DNA from: JAJNBA01 sp963842295
Lineage (GTDB): Bacteria; Actinomycetota; UBA4738; HRBIN12
DNA: 64,000 nt
Assembly: GCA_963842295.1 (NCBI GenBank)
Contig: CAWJFY010000007.1
Span: 62,001 to 126,000 of the forward strand
Direction: 5' to 3'
Both the position numbers and the translations under genes were made by a program. Numbering within the stretch: the stretch's first letter is position 1; each line of letters starts with the position of its first letter. Shown in pieces: positions 28,908 through 36,978 of this stretch. Below the pieces are notes generated by a model. It had not been told where the DNA came from. It worked only from the letters and a program-made list of their open reading frames with translations, and searched no databases.

Positions 28908-30125
28908 TTACCGGCTCGCCGAGCGTTCCTCCATGCCCCAGGGCGATCCGTATTCATGCAGGAGGTCGAGGAACGGTCGGGGCTCGAACGCCTCCGGGCC
29001 AAGGACTCCCGTGCCCGACCAGACGCCGCCGGCGAGGAGCTCCAAGGCGATCACCGGGTTGATCGCCGTCTGCCACACGACCGCCTGGGCGCCGTCCCGA
29101 CTCCACGTCTCCTCGTTGTCGACCACGTGGTGGAGGTACACCTCCCGGGGTGAGCCGTCCTTGTCCGTCCCCGTCACCCAGGTGCCGGCACAGGTCTTGC
29201 CGGCCATCCTGTCCCCGAGGGTCATGGGATCGGGCAGCGCCGCAGCGACCACGTCGCGCGGCGAGACATCGACGCCGTCGACCTGCAGCGGCTCGGTTCG
29301 ATCCAGCCCCAGCTTGTGGAGGGTCTTCAGCACCTCGATGAACTCGTCGCCGATTCCGTACTTGAACGTCACGCGCCGGCAGTCGATCCACCGGGGCACC
29401 AGCATCACTTCCTCGTGTTCGACGTTCACGCACTCCACCGGACCGATCCCCTCCGGGAACGTGAAGACCTCCGGCTCGCTGAACGGCTCGGTGGTGAACC
29501 AGCCGCGGTCCTTCTCCCAGATGACCGGCGGGTTGAGGCACTCCTCGATCGTGGTCCAGATCGAGAAGCTGGGAGCGAAGTCGTAGCCCTCGACGACCAG
29601 GTTCGCGCCGTCCCGGACGCCGATCTGGTCGATCTCGCCGAACAGCTCGTCCGCGGCATGACGAGCGAAGACATCCGACAAGCCCGGCTCCACGCCCATG
29701 CCGAGCAAGGCGAGGAGTCCTCGTTCCTCCCACTCGCGCGCGCGGGCGAACTGCTCGTCCCCGAGCTTGACCGCCGCCTCCTCGTGGGGCCGGTCCGGAT
29801 GCGGCTGGGAGAGGGACATCGCCATGTCCATGTAGGTGACACCGGCGGCGAACGCCCCTTCGAACACGGGCATCACGAACCGCGGGTCGACCGCGTTCAA
29901 GATCACGTCGCAACTCTTCGCTCGGGCGAGCTCGGCGACGGCCGCGGCGTCGCTCGCATCCACGCGAGCCGCGGAGAAGCGGCCGTCGCCGTAGCGGTCG
30001 ACGACGCGCTCGGCCTTCGCTTCGGTGTGGTCGGCGAAGACGATGTGCTCGTAGAAGTCGCGCCGGGCGGCGATCGGAGCGAACGCCGACCCCACACCGC
30101 CGCAACCCACGACCAGGATCCTCAT
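28908..30125 (-). CDS. Saccharopine dehydrogenase-like NAD(P)-binding protein
   Basis: A 405-residue oxidoreductase of the saccharopine dehydrogenase / carboxynorspermidine synthase family. The N-terminal Rossmann motif is ILVVGCGGVGSAFAPIAA; the family region VILNAVDPRFVMPVFEGA follows, and the C-terminal domain has WVTGTDKDGSPREVYLHHVV. The substrate could be a lysine-pathway or polyamine intermediate; neighbours do not decide it. The start is ATG 30125 with the whole nucleotide-binding fold in frame. Confidence 0.82.
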   Translation of the reverse strand: MRILVVGCGGVGSAFAPIAARRDFYEHIVFADHTEAKAERVVDRYGDGRFSAARVDASDAAAVAELARAKSCDVILNAVDPRFVMPVFEGAFAAGVTYMDMAMSLSQPHPDRPHEEAAVKLGDEQFARAREWEERGLLALLGMGVEPGLSDVFARHAADELFGEIDQIGVRDGANLVVEGYDFAPSFSIWTTIEECLNPPVIWEKDRGWFTTEPFSEPEVFTFPEGIGPVECVNVEHEEVMLVPRWIDCRRVTFKYGIGDEFIEVLKTLHKLGLDRTEPLQVDGVDVSPRDVVAAALPDPMTLGDRMAGKTCAGTWVTGTDKDGSPREVYLHHVVDNEETWSRDGAQAVVWQTAINPVIALELLAGGVWSGTGVLGPEAFEPRPFLDLLHEYGSPWGMEERSASR

Positions 30126-30168
30126 GGCCGCGCAGTGTAGCTGCGCTCCTGAACAGTGATTCAGTCAC

Positions 30169-30969
30169 TTATCGGTTGATGATCTCGGCGAGGCGGGCGA
30201 TCAGATCCGGGTCGCGTTCCTCATCGAGGACGAAGACGATCGTGTCGGCGCCGGCGTCCTCGTACCGCCTGGCCGCATCGCGCGCGCCTTCCATGCCGAC
30301 TTCGCGGAGCCAGATCTGGACCTGCTTCCCCACCTTCCGCCCGTCCGCGAGCTCATCGACGCGCGAAGCGAGCTCCTCGAAGCGATCCGCCTCGACCGAC
30401 GAGGCGTTCCAGGCATCGGCGTGGGCCGCGGCCACCGCGAGCACACGCTCGCTCGTTCCCCCGACGACGATCGGCGGTGGCTCGATCCCGACAGGACCGA
30501 GCGACGCGTCGTCCATGCCCAGGACGGCGTCGGAGACGGTGGCTCCCCGCCACAAGACGGGGAACGCGCGGCAGCACGCCTCGAGGCGAGTCACCCGCTC
30601 GGAGAACGGAGGGAACGGGACGCCGGCCGCCCGATGGTCGTGGCGAGCCAGGTGCCACGAGCCGGTGCCGAGGCCGATCTCGAGCCGGCCGCCACTCGCG
30701 GCCTGGGCGACGGCGAGCTGGCCTGCCAGCAGGAGCGGAGGCCGCAGCGACGCGTTCAGGACGTGGACCGCCAGCCCGACCCGCGACGTGACGCCTGCCA
30801 TCGCGGCGAGAAGGGTCGGAGCGTCCCATGCGGCCTCACCGGCGGGCGCCGAGCTCACGTGATCGAAGCACGAGATGAGATCGAAGCCAGCTTCCTCGGC
30901 TCTCGTCCAGGCTGCGAGGAGCTGGTCGAAGGTCCATCCCCATTGGCCGGGCTTCACCCCGATCCGCAT
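30169..30969 (-). CDS. LLM-class flavin/F420-dependent oxidoreductase
   Basis: Luciferase-like TIM-barrel oxidoreductase of 266 residues. Landmarks are EEAGFDLISCFDHV near residue 27, GGRLEIGLGTGSWH (the GRxxxGxGxG type of motif) and PPIVVGGTSERVLAVAA. Members in actinobacteria often use F420 or FMN; which one cannot be decided here. It is the last gene of the left core block; accessory DNA starts just beyond its 5' end. Confidence 0.83.
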   Translation of the reverse strand: MRIGVKPGQWGWTFDQLLAAWTRAEEAGFDLISCFDHVSSAPAGEAAWDAPTLLAAMAGVTSRVGLAVHVLNASLRPPLLLAGQLAVAQAASGGRLEIGLGTGSWHLARHDHRAAGVPFPPFSERVTRLEACCRAFPVLWRGATVSDAVLGMDDASLGPVGIEPPPIVVGGTSERVLAVAAAHADAWNASSVEADRFEELASRVDELADGRKVGKQVQIWLREVGMEGARDAARRYEDAGADTIVFVLDEERDPDLIARLAEIINR

Positions 30970-31003
30970 GCCGCCCACTGTCCCATGCCGCGGGTCCGAA
31001 CGC

Positions 31004-31031
31004 GGAACCGGCCCCCGAGGGGGCCGGTTCC
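31004..31031 (-). terminator. Terminator after the RTX-like gene
   Basis: Twelve-base perfect stem GGAACCGGCCCC/GGGGCCGGTTCC with a short loop, 22 bases after the stop of the minus-strand RTX-like gene. No T-run follows, so intrinsic termination is probable but not certain. Confidence 0.7.
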
Positions 31032-31052
31032 TCCGCCTGCCGGTCTCAGACG

Positions 31053-32150
31053 CTACTGTCTGCGGGTCTCGCACCTCACGAAGGTGTCCGCTCCCGGCCC
31101 ACCGACGCCGAAGTCGTTGCCAGGACCTCCATCCAGCCGGTCGTTGCCGCGTCCGCCAAACAGCCGATCGTTGCCGAGACCGCCGAACAGCTGGTCGTTG
31201 CCGAGGCTGCCGAGCAGCCGGTCCGCGCCCAAGCCGCCGACGAGCCGGTCGGCCCCGAGGCCGCCGAGCAGGAGGTCGTTGCCGCCCAGCCCCCTCAGGA
31301 CGTCGTTCCCTCTGAGGCCGCAGATGATGTCAGCGCCGGCCGTACCGGTGAGAATGTTGGCTCCGGGGGTGCCAACGACATCGTTCCGCGGGTCGGCCCC
31401 ATGGCCCGGGCACTCCACCTCCTGCACCTCGCCCAGCAGCAGGTCGTGGCCGAAGAAACAGCCGTTGGAGCAGGAGTCGGCAGACGGTGATGTCCGTATC
31501 GCTGTTCAGATCCACGCGTCCGTTGCGGCGGTGTTGGGAGGCGTCGCGAACCCACACGGGTTCGTCCCGTCATTCCCGAGGATGTCCGCATTTTCTGGCC
31601 GCGAACCCGAAATGGCAGTCTTCGCCGTTGATCGCCTCGTCGCCGTTCGAGTCCACCCGGCCATCGATCGTCGACCAGGCGAAATCGGAGTGTCCGATGT
31701 CGGGGTTGTTCGGTTCATTCGCGTTGAAGACGGTAGGCAGTGGTCCATTGCCCACCTGGAAATCGCCGTCTACGACGTTGATCGTCACGCCATCCGCGGT
31801 GCCGTCGTACCCGACGAGGGTGCAGTCGTCTGCGATGTCGATCGTCCCGTTGCCCTGGCTTCCATCGTTCGCAGTGGCTCCCCACGCGTTGCAGTCGAGC
31901 TCGCCATCGATGATGTAGGTGTAGCCGTAGAAGGCGGTCGAGTCGTCGGTGCCGTTGCTCACGCCGTTCCCGTTGAGGTCGGCAATCCCCCGCTCACGAT
32001 GGTCGGAGAGAAACCTCCGGTGAAGGGAGCGGCCGCGGCCGGGCCAGCGAAGGTCAGCTGAACGTAGAAGGCCATCAGAGAGAACACACCCAAGGCCGCG
32101 AGTCGGCGGCGGGTTGTTCCTGGATGTACAACCGAGCGGATCACACCCAT
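31053..32150 (-). CDS. Secreted calcium-binding (RTX-type) protein, frame-disrupted
   Basis: The pieces line up as one exported protein. The N-terminus (ATG 32150) has a signal peptide ending GPAAAAPF. The middle, in a second frame, has dockerin-like loops DLNGNGVSNGTDDSTAF and DSNGDEAINGEDC. After further shifts the end carries about nine RTX repeats of the GGxGxDxLxG type (GGLGNDRLFGGRGNDRLDGG). Shifts are needed near 31985, 31595 and 31465-31500. RTX repeats fold on calcium outside the cell. No type I secretion genes are nearby. The gene is either damaged or affected by indel errors. Confidence 0.65.
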
Positions 32151-32677
32151 CTTGTGGCTCCTTTCGAGGTCGGCACAACCAATGGGGCGGACGCCGTGAA
32201 GGTCATGACAGCGCCGACCTAGGCTCGGATCCGGGTGCTCATCGTCTGGGGGCGGCGAGACCGAACCCGCGACGCTTTCCAGGACCCACCGCCGCACGCA
32301 GACTCCTTTCGCTTCTGCGAAGCGGCTGGCTTTCGCTTCTGCGAAACCGCGGGCAACGCTAGCACTTCCCTTTGGCAGAGAACAAACCGGGCACAGGCGG
32401 AGAAAGCGCAGGTCAGGAGGGTTTCCGGCCGCACTCCCCGAATCAGGGACCGCGTAGCCGAAGGCGCCGAACGAAACCCCAAATGCGGGCGCCGTTTCGT
32501 CGATGTAACCCTTCGCCCCTCTTACGCATCACTGGGATCGAGCCACTGACGTCGCGTGACGAGGATTTCACCACTCCCGGCTGCTTTGCCGGAACCCGCG
32601 ACGAGCAGATGCAGTAGGACTATCATCCATGTCATCGATCAGTTGCTCCTGGGGTGGGGCGGAAGGGGCTGAAGTCG
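32151..32677. other. Intergenic region with no gene seen
   Basis: About 530 bases upstream of the RTX-like gene. No convincing reading frame on either strand. It holds two tandem palindromes (32306-32345, listed separately) and, near 32531, a short stretch resembling a tRNA T-arm (GGGATCGAGCCACTGAC) that may be a very decayed att copy. Confidence 0.5.
32306..32345. repeat. Two tandem 16-bp palindromic repeats
   Basis: CTTTCGCTTCTGCGAA occurs at 32306-32321 and again at 32330-32345 (24-bp period). Each contains TTCGC-TTCT-GCGAA, a 5-bp arm palindrome. The placement, about 155 bases upstream of the RTX-like gene start, fits a pair of operators, but no regulator is known. Confidence 0.75.
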
Positions 32678-32863
32678 ATGAAGTTCGAAGTGGAACACGG
32701 CGACCTGAAGATCAGGCTCGACGAGGCTGAAGGCAAGCTGAAGGCCATCGGACATCTGGCAGCGGCGCCGGTCGCCGGCGGCCCGACGGCCGAGGACAAG
32801 CTCGCCGACGCTGAGCGCCGTTTGAACTACATCTACGATCTGGTCACGAGCGAGCACGCCTAG
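32678..32863 (+). CDS. Small coiled-coil protein, paralog of 37953-38144
   Basis: No known function. The 61-residue, charged, helical protein has ATG 32678 preceded by GGAAGGGG. It contains two copies of an L-x2-AE-x-(K/R)L-x2-I pattern (RLDEAEGKLKAIGHLA and KLADAERRLNYIYDLV) joined by an Ala/Gly/Pro linker. A minus-strand gene at 37953-38144 has the same two-helix layout (RLTRAERRLCSIRDLA and RLLDAEIRLRRIHTLA), so the two are paralogs. Probably a small helical hairpin or oligomer. Confidence 0.6.
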   Translation: MKFEVEHGDLKIRLDEAEGKLKAIGHLAAAPVAGGPTAEDKLADAERRLNYIYDLVTSEHA

Positions 32864-32883
32864 CGCGAAAGCGGAACTCGAGA

Positions 32884-32949
32884 CCATCCGAACCCGCTGA
32901 TCTCTGGGCCGCCAGGCAGAACCGCGCGGTGTCACTTGCGACGCAAGTG
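32884..32949. mobile_element. Decayed att-like site with element-end inverted repeat
   Basis: The stretch CCGAACCCGCTGATCTCTGG followed by GCCGCCAGGCAGAACCGCG aligns with the 50155-50187 sequence CGAACCCCTGACCTCTTGGC then TGCCAGCCAGAACCGCG. In both places an inverted repeat follows: CACTTGCG-A-CGCAAGTG here (32933-32949) and CTCACCTGCG-AAAA-CGCAGGTGAG at 50199-50222. Conservation of core, GAACCGCG block and palindrome indicates an older copy of the same integrative-element left end. Confidence 0.6.
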
Positions 32950-33066
32950 GGAGGTTTGGCTCACGCAGCGGCGGGTAGGTCCCACAAGGTGAGGTCGGAA
33001 CTGGCTGGCGACGACGTTGACCTTGCTACACCCAGATCGTCTGCGTCGCACTGATAGGGAGTGAGC

Positions 33067-33810
33067 ATGCGGAGTTGGAGGGGACGACGCCACTCGCTCA
33101 AGCGTGCATCGACGTTCGCCGCGCTTCTGACGTTGGGGTCTTTCGCACCGGGTGCGTTCGCGAACATCATGCTGTCGCTCGACGGCACTGGGGTTGTCGT
33201 TGTCCAAGCACCAGATAGCGGATCGCCTCCAAAACAGCCGAAGCCGTCGAAGTCACCCAAGCCCTCGAAGTCACCCAAGCCATCGAAACCACCGAAACCG
33301 TCGCCATCTCCCACTCCGACTTCGACCCAAACACCGACCCTGACGCCGGCACCGACCCAGACGCCGACTCCGGCACCCACGCCGACCGTGACCGCCAGCC
33401 CAACACCGGAGCCGACCGACGACCCCGCGCCCGATGCTTCGGCGGTCACGGCACCCGTGGACCCCTCCGGTCCCGGTGGAACATCAGTGGGTGGATCCGC
33501 CTTCGCGGACAGTGCCCAGAACGATCCAGCATCTGGCCTGGCGGACTCAGAAAACGTGGCCGCCGGTTCGTGGAGGGATTCGGTGGCTTCGATCCTCGAG
33601 GAACTGGCCTCGACCGGGGCTGCGCCGGTCAGGGCAGCCGAGGGTCCATCCCTCTGCCCGGGGGCTCAGTGCGGATCCACCTTCGGCGCGCTCGGTTCGG
33701 TGGCGCTGGCCGGCATCCTGATGCTCGTCCTGGCGGTCGCCGGAACCCTCGCGATCGGAAAGGGCGGCGGAGGACGAGGGGCGAGCCAGGGCGGGACGAG
33801 CAGGGGGTGA
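33067..33810 (+). CDS. Pro/Thr-rich surface protein with C-terminal membrane anchor
   Basis: Unrecognised exported protein of 247 residues. ATG 33067 follows AGGGAG; GTG 33061 is possible. A basic, hydrophobic signal peptide (FAALLTLGSFAPGAFA) is followed by repeated KPSKSPKPSK units and a long PTPTPTP-type stalk, an acidic Ser/Ala/Gly region, two cysteines (CPGAQC) and a C-terminal membrane helix (LGSVALAGILMLVLAVAGTL) with a Gly/Arg tail. This is the layout of a wall-spanning stalk protein. A second protein of similar design lies at 38298. Confidence 0.65.
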   Translation: MRSWRGRRHSLKRASTFAALLTLGSFAPGAFANIMLSLDGTGVVVVQAPDSGSPPKQPKPSKSPKPSKSPKPSKPPKPSPSPTPTSTQTPTLTPAPTQTPTPAPTPTVTASPTPEPTDDPAPDASAVTAPVDPSGPGGTSVGGSAFADSAQNDPASGLADSENVAAGSWRDSVASILEELASTGAAPVRAAEGPSLCPGAQCGSTFGALGSVALAGILMLVLAVAGTLAIGKGGGGRGASQGGTSRG

Positions 33811-33881
33811 TGTGGCGGCACCGTGGCGATGGTGGGTGCTTCCGGTAGCGAACCTTGCACCCGCTTACGCGAGGGATTCAG

Positions 33882-34118
33882 ATGGGCGAATCGATGACCA
33901 TCGAGAATCACCCTCGCCTGGGCTCCCCCGCCCTACTCGACTGGATGATCGTCGACCTGCATACGGGCGAGCCCCTGAAGGTTGAGGGGACCAGCGACCC
34001 TCTCGAGTTCGGCTCGTACCGGGAAGCGTCTTTCTGGCTGTCGGAGAAGTACGGCCAGGGGATCTGCAGCTACGCCGTGAAGAACTCCCGCAAGCTCACC
34101 CGAGACAACACCAGGTGA
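33882..34118 (+). CDS. Hypothetical 78-residue protein
   Basis: No family recognised. ATG 33882 follows GAGGG at good spacing. The protein is soluble and mixed in charge, with the segment SYREASFWLSEKYGQGICSYAV. It sits alone between a surface-protein gene and the histone-like gene on the same strand. Confidence 0.5.
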   Translation: MGESMTIENHPRLGSPALLDWMIVDLHTGEPLKVEGTSDPLEFGSYREASFWLSEKYGQGICSYAVKNSRKLTRDNTR

Positions 34119-34264
34119 CGTAAGGCTAGGCGACGGCGACTGGTCACGCCCGGGGTGACGCGCTCAACCGCAGTGCCTCGATGGCGATCATCCAGATGTT
34201 TGCGCGACGACGGCTCCGGGGTAGAGCGTTCAGGAACGAGACCACAATCAAGAGGAGCGGGAAG

Positions 34265-34772
34265 ATGGCAGTTGTCAAGAAGGTCATGCGGACCGGCGCG
34301 AAGGCCGGTAAGAAGGTCCTAGCCACCGATGCGGCACAGGATGTCATCGGTGTGGCAGTGGACAAGCTGGAGGAAACCGCGGTCGACAAGGCGGACGATG
34401 TGGCCGAGTCGGTGAAGCAGCGCGCAGCCAAGGCAGCTGGACGCTCTGCGAGGAAGACCACCGGTCGCAAGAAGACCGCGGCGCGGAAGACCACCGGTCG
34501 CAAGAAGACCGCCGGCGAGGAAGACCACCGGTCGCAAGAAGACCGCGGGGCGGAAGACCACCGGTCGCAAGAAGACCGCGGCGCGGAAGACCGCCGGGAG
34601 GAAGACCACCGGTCGCAAGAAGACCGCGGCGCGGAAGACCACCGGTCGCAAGAAGACCGCCGGGAGGAAGACCACCGGTCGCAAGAAGACCGCCGGGAGG
34701 AAGACGACCGGTCGCAAGAAGACCGCCGGGAGGAAGGCCACCGGGCGCAAGAAGACCGCGGCGAGGAAATAG
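34265..34772 (+). CDS. Histone H1-like Lys/Ala-rich repeat protein (one frameshift)
   Basis: Likely nucleoid-associated DNA-binding protein. After a 60-residue helical start (MAVVKKVMRTGAKAGKKVLA) the protein is almost wholly repeats of RKTTGRKKTA and RKTAGRKTTGRKKTA, like bacterial H1-type proteins and the tails of actinobacterial HU. One extra base in GCCGGCGAGGAAG near 34515 breaks the frame; without it the repeats run on to GRKKTAARK and the TAG at 34770. The alternative frame encodes only acidic EDHRSQEDR repeats and is an artefact. A single indel in a repeat array could be natural phase variation or assembly error. Confidence 0.72.
34453..34768 (+). repeat. Tandem repeat array coding RKTTGRKKTA units
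   Basis: About nine near-identical units built on AAGACCACCGGTCGCAAGAA, separated by short variable linkers (GCGGCGCGG or GCCGGGAGG), period mainly 33 bases. It lies inside the histone-like gene and is prone to slippage or assembly collapse. Confidence 0.85.
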
Positions 34773-34937
34773 CTGGTACGTGAGCGTCGGGGCCGACCCT
34801 AACCGAGCGGGGAACTTCCACGTCGTTCTTTGTCGCAGTCAGAGTCGCTGATCCGTGACGTATCTGCTCTAGAACCTCCGAAGCCGATCCGACACGCCAG
34901 ATTCCACATTAGGGATGAACAACCCAACAACCGCCGT

Positions 34938-35033
34938 CTACGCACGCCTCATGAAGTAGAGAACCGCGAGCACGGCCAAAACCACCAGGACGATGCCGAC
35001 GATCCCGAGTCCTCCTAGCCTGGCTGCAAGCAT
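34938..35033 (-). CDS. 31-residue single-helix membrane protein
   Basis: Very short gene with a strong ribosome-binding site (AAAGGAGGAACGG before ATG 35033). The product starts MLAARLGGLGIVGIVLVVLA, spans the membrane once and ends YFMRRA, so the positive end probably stays inside. It follows another small membrane gene by 19 bases on the same strand, forming a two-gene unit. Function unknown; such proteins are often stress-linked or regulate a membrane complex. Confidence 0.6.
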   Translation of the reverse strand: MLAARLGGLGIVGIVLVVLAVLAVLYFMRRA

Positions 35034-35052
35034 CCGTTCCTCCTTTCGCGGA

Positions 35053-35175
35053 TCACAGGCCGAGGCCGGCCATGAGTACGGCGAGTACCAGCGCGACGGC
35101 CATTCCGAAGAGCGCCACGGTTTGACCCAGCTGGCTCCTCAGATCGCCGTCAGGTCTCTGCATGGCTTGGTCCAT
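35053..35175 (-). CDS. 40-residue single-helix membrane protein
   Basis: Starts at ATG 35175 (or 35163). A polar N-terminus (MQRPDGDLRSQLGQ) precedes one membrane helix (VALFGMAVALVLAVLMAGLG). The layout resembles a small envelope subunit or toxin-like peptide, but nothing identifies it. Followed by the 31-residue membrane gene. Confidence 0.5.
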   Translation of the reverse strand: MDQAMQRPDGDLRSQLGQTVALFGMAVALVLAVLMAGLGL

Positions 35176-35247
35176 ACCCACTCACGTCGGTGAGCATGGC
35201 GCCCGTTGCATCGGCCCCAGCGAGATTGGCGCCTTCGGAGCCGCCTC

Positions 35248-35454
35248 TCACGTATCCGTCCGTGGCTCTTGGACGTCGAGAGCGCGATCGACTTCCTGAA
35301 GAGCGGCTAGCAGCTCCTTCCGCCACTTTCGCTGCTCCCTTTCCATGTCGTGGAAGCGGCGCAGGAGCGAGTGGCAAACGGCTTGGAGGTCCGACAGGTT
35401 GGGCTCCCTTTGCATGTCCCGAGGGATTACCCGCGTGGCCTGGCCACCCAACAT
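35248..35454 (-). CDS. Hypothetical helical protein
   Basis: ATG 35454 gives 68 residues, largely one amphipathic helix (SLLRRFHDMEREQRKWRKEL, then LLAALQEVDRALDVQ). No family recognised. The reading frame stays open upstream to a helix-turn-helix gene fragment, but the terminator at 35640 lies between them, so I treat them as separate. Confidence 0.4.
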   Translation of the reverse strand: MLGGQATRVIPRDMQREPNLSDLQAVCHSLLRRFHDMEREQRKWRKELLAALQEVDRALDVQEPRTDT

Positions 35455-35639
35455 GTCTTTCTGACTGAACGACGTTTTTCCACCCTTCGTCTCGGGTAGA
35501 AGCCCGCTCGCGGAAGGGGTGACAGAGCCCATCGGAGAGACGCCGGCGCGCCCCGGTGTCCAAGTCGAGGGTCCTCCGATCCCTGGCCGCGAAACACAAC
35601 GATCGGGGGAGTCGCCGTCTGCGACACCCCGCCAAGAAA

Positions 35640-35675
35640 GAAGAGAGACCCTGGCCTCGGCCTGGGTCTCTCTTC
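35640..35675. terminator. Strong bidirectional hairpin
   Basis: GAAGAGAGACCC/GGGTCTCTCTTC, 12 perfect base pairs plus an inner GGCC/GGCC. It lies just 3' (minus strand) of a helix-turn-helix gene fragment and probably ended that gene's transcript. Confidence 0.75.
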
Positions 35676-35685
35676 CATCGAGTGC

Positions 35686-35754
35686 CACGAGCGTCTGCGG
35701 CCAGCCGTCCGGCTTGCAGATCCGCTCCAGCCTCGAAGCTCGGAGAGGGACCAC
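35686..35754 (-). pseudogene. C-terminal fragment of the HTH repeat family
   Basis: Reads ERICKPDGWPQTLVAL, the end of the ~69-residue helix-turn-helix protein seen intact at 47089 and 52898 (DRICK-x-FGWPQTF). The N-terminal helices are missing. Confidence 0.7.
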
Positions 35755-35859
35755 CGATCTGAAGAGTCAGATGGGCACCATCAACGATTGGTCCTCCATG
35801 CGGCTGGGTAGAGGCAACCAGGCGTATCGGTACGGAAACGGAAAGGGAGGTCTGGCGAC

Positions 35860-36654
35860 ATGCTGGCGGCAATCGATTTCGAAGGCGGCTTTGAGCGCGC
35901 CTGGGACTCGGTCATCACGTTCGTCCCGAAGTTGGTCGGGTTCTTGCTCATCTTGGGGATCGGATATTTCGTCGCGAAGGCGATCGAGAAGGTCCTCGAC
36001 CGGATCCTGGAGCGGGTCGGGTTCGACCGATTGGTCGAACGTGGAGGCCTGAAGACGGCACTCTCCAGATCGAGGTTGGATGCGAGCTCGATCCTGGCTC
36101 GGATCGTGTTCTACGTGGTGTTCCTGTTCGTCCTGCAGCTCGCGTTCGGGGTCTTCGGCCCGAACCCGATCAGCGAGCTGCTCCAGGGGATCATCGCATT
36201 CATGCCCAAGCTGTTCGTCGCGATCCTGATCGTGGTCATCACCGCTGCGGTGGCGACCGCCGCGCAGACAGTCGTCGAGTCCGTCCTCGGCGGGCTGAGC
36301 TACGGACGGACGTTGGCGATGATCGCGGCGGCCGCGGTCTGGGTCGTGGGCGTCGCGGCTGCCCTCAACCAGATCGAGATCGCCCCGGAGATCGTGAACG
36401 GTCTCTTCTACGCGCTCTTGGCTCTCATCGTCGGCATCGGCATCGTCGCGGTCGGCGGCGGAGGTATCCAGCCGATGCGCGAGCGGTGGCAGCGTGCGCT
36501 CATGAGGGTGGATGCCGAGGCTCCTCGTCTGAAGCAGGAGGCGGCGGGTGGCACCGAGCGGGTTCGCCAACAGGCTCAGGAAGTGAAGCGCGAGATGCAA
36601 GAGCCGCCATCCGGAGATGTGCGACCCGAGAATCCGGAGGAGGGATACCGGTAG
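35860..36654 (+). CDS. Mechanosensitive-channel-like membrane protein (TM_helix repeats)
   Basis: A 264-residue protein with four or five hydrophobic segments, including two repeats of a conserved helix (FVPKLVGFLLILGIGYFVAK near residue 21, FMPKLFVAILIVVITAAVAT near residue 124). This is the TM_helix family found near MscS-type and CmpX proteins. The pore-lining MscS beta domain is absent; the C-terminus is a charged coil (RQQAQEVKREMQE). It may help cells under osmotic stress by analogy. First gene of a plus-strand run with the zinc-finger gene and the YagU-like gene. Confidence 0.75.
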   Translation: MLAAIDFEGGFERAWDSVITFVPKLVGFLLILGIGYFVAKAIEKVLDRILERVGFDRLVERGGLKTALSRSRLDASSILARIVFYVVFLFVLQLAFGVFGPNPISELLQGIIAFMPKLFVAILIVVITAAVATAAQTVVESVLGGLSYGRTLAMIAAAAVWVVGVAAALNQIEIAPEIVNGLFYALLALIVGIGIVAVGGGGIQPMRERWQRALMRVDAEAPRLKQEAAGGTERVRQQAQEVKREMQEPPSGDVRPENPEEGYR

Positions 36655-36738
36655 CACCGATCCAGCTGCTGGACCGGTCATGGTTCCGCCGAAGGGTGAG
36701 GCGTTTGGACGCCGTTCGACCTGGGAGGAGGAGCAAGG

Positions 36739-36945
36739 ATGGAGACGCAGGAGACCACGAACCGCTGCTCCGTGTGCGGGCAGTCGTTCGATTCCGAGGA
36801 GGAGCTCAGAAGCCACGAGGCACAGCAGCACGCCGAAACCGGTGGCGAGCAGCTCGGAGACAACTGGGGTGGCGACCAGCGTGGGACCGGTGGGACCGGT
36901 GACGGCATGGGACGCGAGCAGGGAGGCGGAGTCGCCGGAGGCTAG
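36739..36945 (+). CDS. Small C2H2 zinc-finger protein
   Basis: A 68-residue protein with one classical finger near the N-terminus: C-x2-C-x12-H-x4-H (CSVCGQSFDSEEELRSHEAQQH, given by its ligands C10, C13, H26, H31), then a Gly/Gln/Asp-rich tail of low complexity. ATG 36739 follows GGGAGGAGGAGC. C2H2 fingers are uncommon in bacteria. It could bind nucleic acid or be a protein contact module. Confidence 0.68.
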   Translation: METQETTNRCSVCGQSFDSEEELRSHEAQQHAETGGEQLGDNWGGDQRGTGGTGDGMGREQGGGVAGG

Positions 36946-36978
36946 GGCCAGTAGATCCCACGCCGAGAACAGCCTTCC

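Noticed and set aside
32531..32560. Third att-like site (GGGATCGAGCCACTGAC)
   Set aside because: Only a short T-arm-like stretch matches, with no GAACCGCG block or palindrome after it; too weak to call.
34181..34783. Long frame with EDHRSQEDR repeats
   Set aside because: It is the out-of-frame reading of the histone-like repeat after one indel; the in-frame version gives a sensible Lys/Ala-rich protein.
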